This document shows positions 36,290 through 49,800 of a stretch of 64,000 nucleotides of DNA, one piece after another. Below the pieces are notes generated by a model that made no database searches, was not told where the DNA came from, and saw nothing but the letters and a program-made list of their open reading frames with translations. This DNA comes from Typha latifolia (lineage: Eukaryota > Streptophyta > Magnoliopsida > Poales > Typhaceae). Positions within the stretch are counted from its first letter, which is position 1. Each line of letters opens with the position of its first letter. The stretch covers positions 6,324,001 to 6,388,000 of the forward strand of contig CM034099.1 of the NCBI GenBank assembly GCA_019914945.1, written 5' to 3'. A program made the position numbers and the translations under genes.

Positions 36290-37884
36290 AAAGTATGGAG
36301 GAAATCTAGGGTTTTGCTCTTATTTGATGTAGTAGAATGTTTCCTAATGTCAGGATTAATTGGCATGTACTAATTTGACTTCAGATTACATTCTTCCAGT
36401 TATAACTTTCTTTATCAAGTTAAAATATATTGCTGGCGTTGCTGCTTTTGGTCAAATATTTGATTGCTGAATGTTATTTGCTTGTGTTTGCATGGATGGT
36501 TATGGTTTTAAGTATTCATTTATCCTTCTAAATATAAACGAGGATGATCTCACTTGTATTACATCTCTATTTAGTTATCTATAAATGTCAGATTAGTAGT
36601 ATTAGTTGCCCTGGATGACTACATGGTAAATTGCATTGTGTTTTTTCTCTGAATGAGTAGCATATCGTTTCACTCCTGCTCATCTTTCATTGATCAGGTG
36701 TGTGGTCTTATAAAGATACTTGAATCCTTCTTCATCGACAGTGAAAGAAAGACTCATAGTTTAGTTTCAAACCTTACCTTATAATTGTGATTTGCTGGCT
36801 TGCAGATAAGTTGTTATCCACTAATTTTGATCTCGTTATGGTTTGATGCCGTGTTAAATTAGATTTGTACTTGTGTTTAGTCTTAGAGTCATCAAAGAAA
36901 AAAATAATTTAACCTCTGAATGCCTTACTATTTTGCTCATCTTTCATATCTTTTGAGAAAAGTGGGAATTTAATAGTTTTCTGATTCAATCGATGCAATT
37001 GGAATTTGAATTTGGATGTACTCTTTCGACCTGAATCCCTTTAATTATTTGAGAACTATACTATTGGCCGCCGCCTGCTCATGTTTGAATCCTTGGTCGT
37101 AAGTTTATTTCCAGACATTCCTTCCAAGTGTCATTTGCTTGAGAGAAAAGAAGTTGTTACATGCTACTTATATTTCGATCTCATTATGGTTTGAGGACTT
37201 GCTGAATTAGAGATATGCTTGTATTTAACCTCTGAATGCTGTAGTATTTTGAATCTTTGGCTGAAGTGCCTTCTTCAGTTTTTTGCTTAGGGTTCAATAT
37301 TGATTGATTCATATTCTTGAGATGGAATCCTGCCCATTCCTTGTTTAATAATTTGGAGTTGACATTATCTGTAGATCGTCAAATGTGGATAGTATTTAGA
37401 TGATAAGATATCTGCATATATATATATATATTATTTTTTTTTGGGCCCTTGCAAGTCGAGATGCATAATGGCATGGTTATACCAGCTTTTGCCCCATTCA
37501 AACTAGTAGATAGAGTAGCTACTTAATAGGAATTATTGCTCCAGAAGTCATGGGTTTTACACATCAACTTAAGAAGACCAGTGAATCCAACAAACGAAAG
37601 CTGCAAACAAGTATGTCAATAAAATTTCTCGAAAGATACAAAAAAATTACAAGTATGAAATAAAGCTAGTTCAGGAAATTTTGTCGACCATTCTGCTTTC
37701 CAAGACGCTACAGTTAGAATCATCACTAACATGACACACAGACTTACAATGTTCTTATTGTTCTGGAATTTATGGGTTACAGTATCATCAAGGCAACGTA
37801 TGAATGTATGGGGGGAGATATTAAAAAACAAAACCTACAGATGATACCTACAGAAACACGTATGTGAGTCGACTAGAGAAACCA
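36290..37884. other. Convergent 3' spacer between RPL29 and the TOPLESS-related gene
   Basis: Holds both 3' UTRs and AT-rich DNA, with a short (TA)n at about 37419-37432. Several phrases recur loosely (ttttgctcatctttcat, tctcgttatggtttga and its variant), suggesting an old internal duplication at about 36650-37250. No gene seen. Confidence 0.5.
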
Positions 37885-40800
37885 TCATCGCTGGAGTTGA
37901 TCTGCCCTGCCATTTGGTATCACATTGTCCACAGGTACTGGAGCTCCCCACTTTCCTTCGGACTCCAAGGGCTCTACCACTTTAACAGTTCCATCACTCA
38001 ACCCCACTGCAAATTGATTCGGTTCTTGTGGGTGCGCCGCAACAACGAGAGGATAAACAGTTGGGTTGCTGAACCAAATAAAGAAAAGTGTGAAGTTCAC
38101 TGTTGAGATTCTATAAATTTTCAAGGATATGTAGTTGATCAGTACAAACATTCCTAATGATGAAGGAACCATCTGTAAGTCAAAATGACAAAATAGAAAA
38201 TAAAACATTTAATCTAGCAAGACAACCATGCAAGACCTATTTGAGATATGAAATATTAACCTTTGCTTCAGAATAGGAATCGTGACAAAAATATTTGGTT
38301 CAACAATAGGAGGGCAACATCTCCAGTTTTGCTTATTTTCTATAGCAGTGCCATGTTGCTTCCTACTTTAAACACTTCTAGGTCATCGTATTTCATTGTT
38401 TACTAACTGAGTGACTGGCAATATCACGTGCAATTCTTAGCACTCTCTAATTATCAGTGGCTACTGTGATTGTGCTACATCATCCAATTAGTAGACAGTA
38501 CGTAAAACTGTTGGTGCTGATCATAATTCAAACTGGTCCTAATTATGCCTTACGTAATTATTCAACAGACACTTGTTCATTTAGATAATCCAGCAGGCTG
38601 ATTTCGATAAACTTGATATACCTGTTTACGGCAGTTGTGAATAAGTAGGTCGATGAGGAAATTCGACATCTTAATCTCAAGTTGTCAGTATCAAACACCC
38701 CTATGTTGCCATCACAGAAGGAAGCATAAACCAGTTGACTGTTGCATGAATATGACGCATGCGATAGAGGAGCTGAAAGGGTGTCTTGAGGAATCCACTG
38801 AAATAGAAGATAATTGCAACAGAATGATAAGTTCTGATACTCTGATCCTGATACAATGATAAACCACACAAATGATTCATTACCTGATCAATGCGCTCCA
38901 TCTTGGAGGTATCATATATAGCCAGTTGAGTCTTGTGGACTACCAACAAGCAACTTTGGTCACTGTTAAACTGGATCCTAGTGTCACCAGAAGCCGTCTT
39001 CCCAGCAGGCAACTGGATCAACACAGATTTCTTTTTCTCCCAGTTCTCAGTGTTCCATGTGCAAAGCTGCAAAAAGTAATGCACTCCTGATGCGAAATCC
39101 CAAAAGTTTGATCCAGAAACACCATAAATTATTTTACTCTTACTAACTAAATCAAAAAACATTTTGATTCCCACATTACGATAAAGAAAAATTCATGTTA
39201 TGTTGAAAATTTTGTTTAGTAGACAAACTAATGAAGCTCAATGTATCAAAATGATTCACATGCTACAGCCTTAGGTCTTGGCCTTAACTTATATAATGCA
39301 TACTCTCACATTCTAAATAGATGAAGGCAGCATTATGTGCCGGATTTAAGGTCTTCATAGGTGACCAACCAAGTGCAGCAACAGTACGGGAAATGTTAAG
39401 AGAAATCTCTCTATTACTTGGAACTCAGCTTACGCAGGTTGTATTTGCATTGAGAGGGTAGGGCCGTCAAAATAAACGAGCGGCTTGGGCTCGGCTCGAT
39501 CTCGACTCGACTGAAGCTCGATTTCGGCTCGACTTGGCTTGGTTAGAGATGAGCCGAGCTCGAGCAGTAAAATCCGGCTCAAAAATAATATTGAGCCGAG
39601 CCTGAGCTAGAGTTGGCTCGCTCAGACTCAACTCGGTAGGCTCAACATAAAAAGGTTTCTTACAAAACCCTAATTCCCAAATCTAATCTCTCAAATCCTT
39701 AGCCCGCCTCCTCCTTCTCCTCCTCCTTCAACAACGGCAAGCCCTCCTCCTTCGACGTCCTTCTCCACCGCGGCCCACCTCTCCTCCTTCGCCAAGTCAT
39801 CGCCTCCTCCTCCTCCTCCTTCAACAATGGCAAGCCCTGTGCTCCACCGCGGCCCGCCTTGTCCTCTTTCGCCAAGCTGCCGTCTCCTCCTCCTTCGGCA
39901 ACGGTAAGCCCCGTGCTCCATTGCGGCCCGCCTCCTCCTCCTCTTCCTCCACCATGGCCCGTCTCCTCCTTCGCCAAGCCGCTGCCTCCTCCTCCTTCGC
40001 CAATGGTAAGCCGCCTCCTTCTACTCCTTAGGCGACGGCAAACCCTGTGCTCGTTCTCCTCTAAGCTACCGCCTTGTCCTCCTTCGCCAAGTCACCGCCA
40101 CATCCTCCTCCATCAGCCGGCAAGGCGATAAGAGGTTGTGGCTCGACTTGGACTTAGTCCAGCTCGATCCAGCTTGACTTAAATAAGACTTGATAATATA
40201 CGCATTTCAGGCTTGGGCTCTGGCTCAAGCTTGGCTCGAATTGAGCTGAGCTGAGCCTAAGCAAATTTGTAAGTCTTGAAATTAATTTTTAGCCGAGCCT
40301 GGTCAGGCTCGGCTCGTTTACACCCCTATAAGAGGGTGCCCCCCTTGCGTAGAGATAAGGGGTCCTATATCCTGCACAAGAAGACAGCAAGAAGTGATTT
40401 ACAAGTTATACAAGGGGTAGGGTGAGTAATGAGCCCAAGTCAACAAAGTCTGCCCCCAAGTTCCTAGCAGGTCTGCAGTAGTCCACACTCCACAGCCTAC
40501 TAACTGAAGTGTTCAACAACAAAGGCTTGGTATCCAACACGGAAGACTTGCTCACAAGCAAGGCTAGCCTTTGTGGTACCCTAAATCTTTGTGTTTGGGC
40601 CATCATTCTGCTGGGCCATGGCAATTAGTTACTAATTTAGCAAACATGATTCACAATGTGTTAAAAGAATCATTTATGTTATACAAATGATGAAATGGAA
40701 GAGCAAAAACCTGGTTTAGTTGCAACCTCTTTAGCCACTTAATATAATTTGTAAAGTTATCTGACAGTAACACTAGCAAATGAACAAAACTTTCATTTCC

Positions 40801-43800
40801 CAAGCAGCCACTTGTCTACATAACTTGTTCTCGTGGTCTTACTTTTATTTCACTTCACAAATTTCCTTTTAAAAAACCATTGATGTAAGAATCAGATTTT
40901 GTGGGTATGCTCCACCAAATGTTCAAATTCAGATAGTTCAGTTTACAGCAACCAGTTTTCAAGTGTATTTCTTCTTTCATCTAGATTTCATTTTAATAAT
41001 CTTCTCTGGTACTTGTAAAACACCACCCCTTCAATATAGTGTCCGTTCTTACTGCACAGCCTTGGCATAAGATTCACATGTATGGTTCATGTAGTATATC
41101 CTCCTCACATCTCCCTCTCACCCCACCCAACCACCACCCAACTCAAACGACCACCAACACCACCACACGCAGACACACCCCCACAGAGAGATAGACAGAT
41201 AGATAAATGCACACAAGCGTGCGAACAAAGACCAAACTTAGAACAAAAAATGGAAGAAAAAACAAATGAAAAAACAAGGGACAGCAAGAGAGAGAGAGAG
41301 AGACATCGCCACTGCCACCTCTATATTTAGCTGTGTATGCCCAAGCTTGAAAGTAGGATAAGAATGGGGATGATCGAATACTTTGCTACCATAGATCATA
41401 GATAGTTGTAACATTTGAAGTGATAATGGAAATAATTGAATTTCCACTCTCTACTTTTGTCAAAATAGAAGCAATACTGTTGCAGTAATAGAGTTACATC
41501 TCAAGCTAAAAGCACTTATCTCTACCGCTATGTCATCATAAGCTTCGTGCTATGGGCCTCATGCCGCTGATACCTTCTAGGGAAGATCCCGTGGCTCGGG
41601 TCGCGATCAGCCATGGATGGAGGGTCTTCCAACCCTGGTCGCCATGGTCGATTTTCCTTCCCAATAGTCAGGTCGATAGTGATCTCCGACAAATTTTCCT
41701 TTTCTCTCCCTTCCCTTTCCCATGCCTTTTCTTTTCTCCCTCATTGATCTCATCGGGGAAGAAAAGATTGGGTTTGAGTTCAACCCAAATCAATCATTTT
41801 CTTCTTTCAGGTTTGGGTCTAAGTCTCGACCCAAGGACTCGATCCAATCCTTAGTATTAAGTTGTAGGCTGCGGGCTAACCTGCAGTCTAGCCCTTTATT
41901 CGATTTTGGGTTGGGCCTTTGCCCAGCCCAATTATTATAAAAATAAAAATGTGGAATACAGGCCAACGATAGCAACCCAACCCTTTGGGCTTAAATTAGC
42001 CCATTTTAATAATTGATTAGTTTAAATTTCAAAAATTATAATATTGGTTCAACTAAAACTTAGGTTATTTATTTATTATTAAAGGTGATGATTTTTATCA
42101 CATAGACTAAAAATTTCAGTCTATTCATCTAGACTCAGGTGAATGAATTCACTCACATTTTATCCGTCTTGTATTGCATATTTATTTACATGATCCTTTT
42201 TTTTTTTTGTGCAAAATATGACTCAGTGTGTTACTATACTATGTGCAAGTAGTTTAATGATCATGTATATTAGTGAAGAAACATAATTGATATTAGACAT
42301 GACTTAGAGAATAGTCCCCGCATAGATCGTTAGCACTTTCCGTGGTGACTCATACTTAAAAATCTAGGGAAAAACCTTATTTTAAATCACTGCAATGATT
42401 TTCTTAGGCGACTCTGGCGAGGTTAGAAAATAGTCTCAGATTACATTAGGTGACACTAATCTCTCTCAACGCTTAGTGAAAAAGATATAGTGAGTTTATC
42501 ACATAGTGACACCTCCTGGTGACCCTTTGAGAAAGAGACAATGTGCGTTTATCACATAGTTGCACCTCCTGATGACCATAACCGAATTAGCTATGAAAAA
42601 ATTTAAGCAGCATCTCGATGTGATTTCTAGTTTATGTGGATTCATAGGGTATAGATTCAATTGAGACAAATGATATTATAAATATAAAGAGAAATTCAAT
42701 TATTGATATCAAGCATGTTATGCGATAAGATTTTCAATATTGTTGATACAAGCATGTTCTATAAGATTGTCTTTTTATATCGTTGGACCTAAATTTATTC
42801 AAAGTTATGTTTATGAATTTGAATTTATTTGGTTTTTTAGTAGATTCCACTTACTGAGCTATGTTGGTTGGCTCATAAGATCTCTTTCCTAATACTTCAG
42901 ATACCGATCAACATGACAATTGAGCAAGATGCATTGGAATCTTTATCTCCACTTAAGACTTTACTATTTTTTTCCTTGATTGTATTAGACATTTTAAACT
43001 AAACCTTATATTATTTTAGTTGATTAGAGACACATTAGTGATGGCATTGTCTTTTTTTAATTGTTGAATTGTATTTATTGGAGTTAGATATTCATAATCA
43101 AATTCGTGCTATTTTGGACTTAGATAATTAATTTCGGCTTCGTGTATTTGAAGTATATTGAAGTACACAATAGGTCATGATTCCGATTTCAGGTCATGAC
43201 ACAAAATCATCCTTGTATCCCAGATGTCCTGGCACGAAATAACCCCAGTTTGCCTGATTAGTAGGAATGAATTCCTTAACCCAATTGTTTCTTCTTTTAA
43301 ACTGGTAATTCAGGATCAAAGCCATGAAGCAGTTACTAATAGAGTAGTCAAAAAAAGTCATATTAACGCAAAAGAGGAGAGAAAAAGAAAAAAATGTGAC
43401 ACATTAAAGTATATGTATAGGAGTATCTATGTGTTGCAATTGCCATAAACAAAGTTAAAAAAAAAAAAAATTCTGTGGTTGTCAAGTACCTGTCCGTCAG
43501 CTCCTGAAGACACAAGAATATTAAGATTATTGGAAAATGCCAATCCAGTTATTCTCTTCTGATGACCTTTGAGTTTCGTTTTAACCTGAGAAAATTATAA
43601 TAACCTAATTGCAACCGACTAATAGCAATCAAAATAACAGAAAAGACTGGCCTGGTCAAAGGAGATACTACCTCATCAACCCTAACATTGTATATGTGGA
43701 TGGTTGAATCTTCCATTCCAATTGCTACAATATTATTGTCTTGAGGGTGAAACGCTAAAAAGGTTGAAGCAGGTGGTGGCGGCATGAATGTTGTCATTAC

Positions 43801-46800
43801 CTTCATAGCATAAATGTATAGGCAAAATTAGTTTCAACATTTATAACATTTTTTGTATGCTGCATATAGAAATTGCCAGCTCACCTTAAAGGTCATCATG
43901 TTAAATAAGGAGACTTTCCCACCACAAGCAGACATTACATAGGAATCATTCTTTGAAAGTGCAATGCAAGGGACAGCCTCCTCAGGATTAGCATCTGATA
44001 CATTATTAGTCATGACAAGGCCACTGTTTGGTTGCCAATGCTGTGGCACAACACTAGCCGTGGCCTTTAACCTCCACAATTTTAGAAGCTATTGTCTCAT
44101 CCTCATTAAAAAAATCCAGAAAGTGTTAAGAGAACAGAAAAATCAGAAAATGTACCTTGCCACTGGGATTCTGCTCATTGCGACTCCATTTCCACAGCCT
44201 TTGAATAGCATTAGATCCTAGTGCTAACAAGCCAGCTCCAGAGTTTGTATAGAGTAGTCTGGAAACCTGAATGCATATGGGTGCTCAACACTAAAAGTCA
44301 AAATATAGGTCATATACTCATGTGAAATTCAGAATAAGAAAAAAATGGTGAGCACCTCGTTTGCAGGGTCTGGGGTCTCTGGCATTGTAACAATATGGCA
44401 CTGTTGTGGATTCACTATTTCAGTCAATTCCCAAGGTTTTGTTTTATCAGGAAGTTCTTCTGCAACCCTTGGCTTTTCTAAATTCCTAGAAGTTGAATCA
44501 CCACCATTCTACAATACTTACAACACCCAAATAAGCTCAGCAATCAAATTGAAAGATTCCTACATACTTTGGAGTGCAGACAGCACCTTAAAACAAATAG
44601 GTTTGATTATGCCATATGCCAGGACATGCTTGCAGTAGGACAAAAATTGCAGTAACTAACAGAAAAAACTATATTCAAGAAATGGTCCTAAAGTCCAAGA
44701 AATTTGCTTTAAGCACCAAGCCAACACTCTCATAACTGCAACAGAAATTGTCAATTATATTTGCAGCCAGTTGTACAAGTGTGTACCTAGAGGAAGTCGT
44801 TCTTATTTCATGATAAACTTGTTTCTTAAAGGCATGATCTATATTGTTGGTCTTATTATATAATTAGTTAACCTAAAAACTTAAGCTATTTGGTAAGGAA
44901 TTAATAATGTACATTATGCTTTAACATGCCTCTTCATATACAGATCTCAATATTGACGTGGACAAATGATAGACAATAAGATGTGAGGCTCATCATGCTA
45001 CACCAGAATAGATATTAGAAAATAGGGAATAGAAGTGAGCTGACAAGATTTGAACCCATGACCTCAAGAAAACAAAATAAAAAATTTACTACCATATTAG
45101 ATAACCAATTGATCCAAAAGTTTAAGTTGTTAGTTAGTGAATCAATAATATATATCATACATGTAACAATTTAAGCTTTCAGATCAATCAATTATCTAAC
45201 ATGTTATAAGAATTTGATTTTCTAGAGGCCTCGAGTTCAAACCTCAATCCCTACTTATTATTATCTATTTTTGTGCAACCAGCTTAAGCTTTTATATTAT
45301 ATAGTTATATAATATGGTATCAAAGCCTAATTTTCTGCAAGTCTTGAATTCAAACCTCGTCTAGCCGCGTTTAATTTATATTTTCTATTATCTATTCTCA
45401 TGCAAGTATAGGGACCACACATGAGAGGGCTTCTTACAGTATGATAAATGTTGTTGGTTCAATAATTACACTCATAAAGACATGAGAGAGCAAGTATACA
45501 CAATAATATTGCGTTTAAGCAATATGGTAGACTAGTAATATTTGATTGAGTGCTTTATCTAAATGATAATAATCAGCATGACATTAGAAGATATAATAAA
45601 AAAAACATCCACAAGCAATGAGTCAGGAACTTTACCATCAAAGAAGTTAGTAGTGTTATTTGATTTCTCAAGGAGAATATTATTCAAATAAGGTTTTAGC
45701 TTTGCCATCTTGTTCTATAGGAATACAGCTTACTAGGCAGTCACTATTTGGGTTCTGTTTGTTTCCGGAACATAGTCAGTGCTACAAGAACATAGTGAAC
45801 GACATTGGTGAATCCAACATATTCAAGCTGAAACAGGAAACCTGTATTCCACAATAATGTATCTGCATATTTGCTCCACAGTAAACTTACCACAGACTAC
45901 CAAAACAAAAACAAGAATGTCTATAAGAAATGAACGTAAGATGAGTAAAAAGATAAACCCTGTTTGATAAATGTTATCGAAATAATAAAATATACATCGC
46001 AAGAAAATATTTATGAGGTGTTCTCTTGATCAACATACAAGGATAGGAGATGGTCTAACAGGAGAATTTCCATCCAGTCGCTCCACTTGACTGATGTTAG
46101 TAGGGATGCTCGCAACAATAGGTGCACCTGAAACCTGATAAGAAAAGCTTATAGGTCAGAAGACCCTAAACTCTCTAATAGTAATACTAACAAATAAAGG
46201 CTCCCACCTTGATAGAAGAAGCTTCACATTGAGACCTAAATGCTTCAAAAGGTCGATTGCCAAAAGTTCGTAGCAATTTAAGGCCATCAGCATTTGCTAG
46301 TATCTTAAGACCATTATCCACCGTAGTTACAGCGAGAAGATTGCCTTCCTTATTGAATCTCAGACGCGGGAAACTCTGAAGTAAAAAGCCTATAGAAGTT
46401 AAAAAGTTCCTAGAACACCATCAAAAACAATATTGAATGCAAGGAACTGACCGGCAGCCCACCCTCAGCTTCGGTACTTGTGAGCATATTAGTGTTGTCA
46501 ACATCCCAAAACTTAATCTGGTTATCTTCCCCAGCAGCCAAAAAGTGATTCTGACCAGCATCAAACTGCACTACACCACCTGATTTTCTACGAAACCCGG
46601 TATATGTCCTCTTTATAGCTCCTTCACTTTCATTCCATTCAACCAAGAAAGAGTCCCCATCTTTACTAGTCCCACATGAGAACAACCTTTTTACAATAAA
46701 GAGAAGGGAGATAAGAAACAGAATTTAAATAACTGATGACTTTCCTTTATCCTTTTTGTAAACCATATACATATCTAACTTAACCATTCCTGTGTCTTAC

Positions 46801-49800
46801 CTACTTCCATCAGCACTATATAGCATAGTAGTACACCAGCGGCCAGGAGCATCATAGTCCACCCTATATCCGATATCATCATACAGCCATGCCTTAATTC
46901 TTCCATTGAGTGAAGTTGAGAAGATGAACTGCAGATTGGAAAATTATAATGCATATCATAAATAAATTGGAAAACTGAAAAACTTTAGCTTAGTACGAAG
47001 CAATTGTGTCATGCCACAGGAACACTTCCAAGTTTATTGGATGGCAAATTGAAGCAACAACAAACTTTCACAAACAAGTAGTTCATACTAAAGACATGCA
47101 TTAAAGAGTTCTTCTTTTCTCTTGAAATATCTAATGATTTCACTGTTTCAGCAGTCTGTTAAAAATTTAAGTTAATAAAATGGCTATTCCACATTATCCC
47201 AGAGAACATCTAACCAGTAGACATGTAATTCACATCCAAAAATTAGCATTAAAAATGTTGCAGTTAGCATATTGGCCTTAGCATTATTACCACCTTCAAA
47301 TAACCTTCACTTCAAATTAAACTAATACAAGATTGTCATTTCCATAAAGGATGTATTTCCTACTTCTGCAATGAAGTTCTAGCAAAACCTGATCTGATCT
47401 AAGTTTGCTCGTCAGTCCTCTCCTTAAGTTTATCCTTTGTGTATTTATATCACGTATCAACTATAAAAGTAATTGGGGTTTTGATTATATAGAACTGAAC
47501 TAGGCCATCTCCTGCCAAAAAGATAATCATTGCATGCAGATGTATATCACTATTAATGGAGAGAATAAAAAACCATTCAATGCAACTAATTCCAGTATTC
47601 CCAATGTTTGCCAATATATTTGATCAGCTATCAAGAAGAAAATAAATCTATCACAAGATATGATGTTTCAGAAAATATCATTACAATAAAGACATCATAA
47701 ACTGAAAGGACTAACCTATGATCTAATCACAGAATTTATTTCAACTGCTATTAACTTGGCAGCATGATACCTGAATATTTTCCTTGTGGTGGGGGCAAAT
47801 GGAATACACAGGCGCCTCGTCTTGAAATACGTAGAGCCTTTGCCCACTCAAATCCCAAATCTAGAGTATATATGGATTCAGCAAAGGAAATTGAAGACAT
47901 GGTAAGAAAAATAATTATATAAGTAGTAATCCCACACCTTTATCAGCTTATCATCTCCACAAGTACCCACACAAAGTTGCTTGTTGGGATGACAGAATGC
48001 TATGTCATTAACTCCACCAACATGAGCATCAATCTGATATCAAATTTCAAATAGAAAATAAATATCTAGAACTTGAATTCCCTATTCGATTGTCATGAAA
48101 AAGTAGCATTCCACCTCTAAAAGTTGCCGTAAATCATTTGACGCTTGATATGCATATAAATGAATCAAGTGCTTTGAGAATGCAACCCCTGAAAGCATTA
48201 AAGTAAAGCTTAAAAAAAAGTACCAAAATGTTGATCCTGTACAATTGGAAGCCACTTGCCTATCAAACTTCCATCAGGGCTCCAGGTAACTCGAGTGACA
48301 GATATGGAAGAGTCCTTGACAATGGTGCTCTGTCAGTACATGTGACAAACAAGAACCCAGCAAAGTTAATACCAACATAAGAAGCACACATAGAGCAAAA
48401 GAGAAAAATCAAAGAAGTTTCTATTAGACTAACACTTAAGTGACAAGGAAAACAGAAAAAAAAAAAATCTCAGTTAATTCAACATAGTCCAGCTACTAGC
48501 TGCTACTTCAATATGACGATCATGGGAACAGCTAAAGCGACATGCTTTGAAAATATGCAGCAAGCCACAATATGATAAACTGAGAGCACTTTATTTGGCT
48601 CTTTGGCTAATGTGTTCCTTGGAGATGAATATCCTATTACAAAAAATTTCTCCTCCACTCAGCCCCTTTCATGTCTTGGATCATTTTGGAGAGTTTACTC
48701 ATGGTTGCATGAACAAAAAATGTGATCAAATATAGTTCCTCCTAAAATGTTGAATTCCCCTTCCATCATGAGGCAATACAAAAGGGAAGAGAGCTTCTAG
48801 CTAAGTGTAGCCTTATCTAAATTATCAAATTTCAGCCAGATTGAAGATTGTACCTGTTCAAAAGTCATAGAAACTTCATTACTGTATGTCTGTACCAACA
48901 TTTAAGCTGCTTCAGATATGGGCATTATCATGCAGCTCACATGTCAACTTCTCTTATTAAATATGCATACTAGTTCTTTCTCTAATATATATACCAATGG
49001 TAATCATTTCACTAATTTGATCATGCAAACATACTGGTCTGATCAACTTGATATAAGCTAAGTTTCCAGCAACATGTTGAATCTTGAATGGTTTGAGTAA
49101 TACAGTATAGGCTATAGCAAGTTTTGTGTCAAAGACAAACTTGGGTGTGTCTGAATTAGAGGTCCTCAGATTATATCATGTAGAAGACGATGCAGATAAT
49201 TCTCTCATCTCTCTCAGTTTTTTTCCGGTTTATCTTTCTGCATCTCTAGGCCTTCATGAACCCAAAAATTTGACATGTATGTAACCTCGATCTGCAAGCA
49301 TGCAAGCCAGTCAACCCCTCAAGATGCACAACTGCTGAAGAACAAGACTGTATACTACCTTATTTTATTCCTTAATGGCCAAATTCATTAATTTCACAAG
49401 AATTTGGTCGGGCCAATACACACCCTCTCAACAAACCCAAAGTGTTCATATTTGACCTCTTTAGGCAGCATTAAAGATGAATATTTAGGAAGATTGCTTG
49501 TCGTGCCTATTAAAATGATAATATCAAAGTAGAGAGATCAGAATACATTAGCATTTTTCCTTAAAAGAATAGGTGTCTAGTGCCAAAGTTTTTCAAGAGG
49601 TAATGCCAGAGCAAAGGAAAAAAAGGCCTTAATTGCTTTGGAATCTTGAGTTGCTCTACTTATATAAGTAAAGTGGCATCAATCATTCTACAATTGCCGC
49701 TCGCTCAATTTAATAACTTGAGTTGTTAATTCGTTAACTACTTTAAAAGCTTAAATTATTAGATAATGATTTTATCTTATCAAGGATTGTCCTGCCGAAG

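Noticed and set aside
39691..40131. Several Gly/Glu-, Arg- or Pro-rich frames on both strands
   Set aside because: Low-complexity CTCCTC minisatellite inside an hAT-like element; frames are open in many phases at once.
45305..45330. Phrase tggtatcaaagc resembling an initiator-tRNA primer binding site of an LTR retrotransposon
   Set aside because: No LTR end lies directly upstream and no gag/pol sequence follows; it is more likely a fragment in a decayed repeat.
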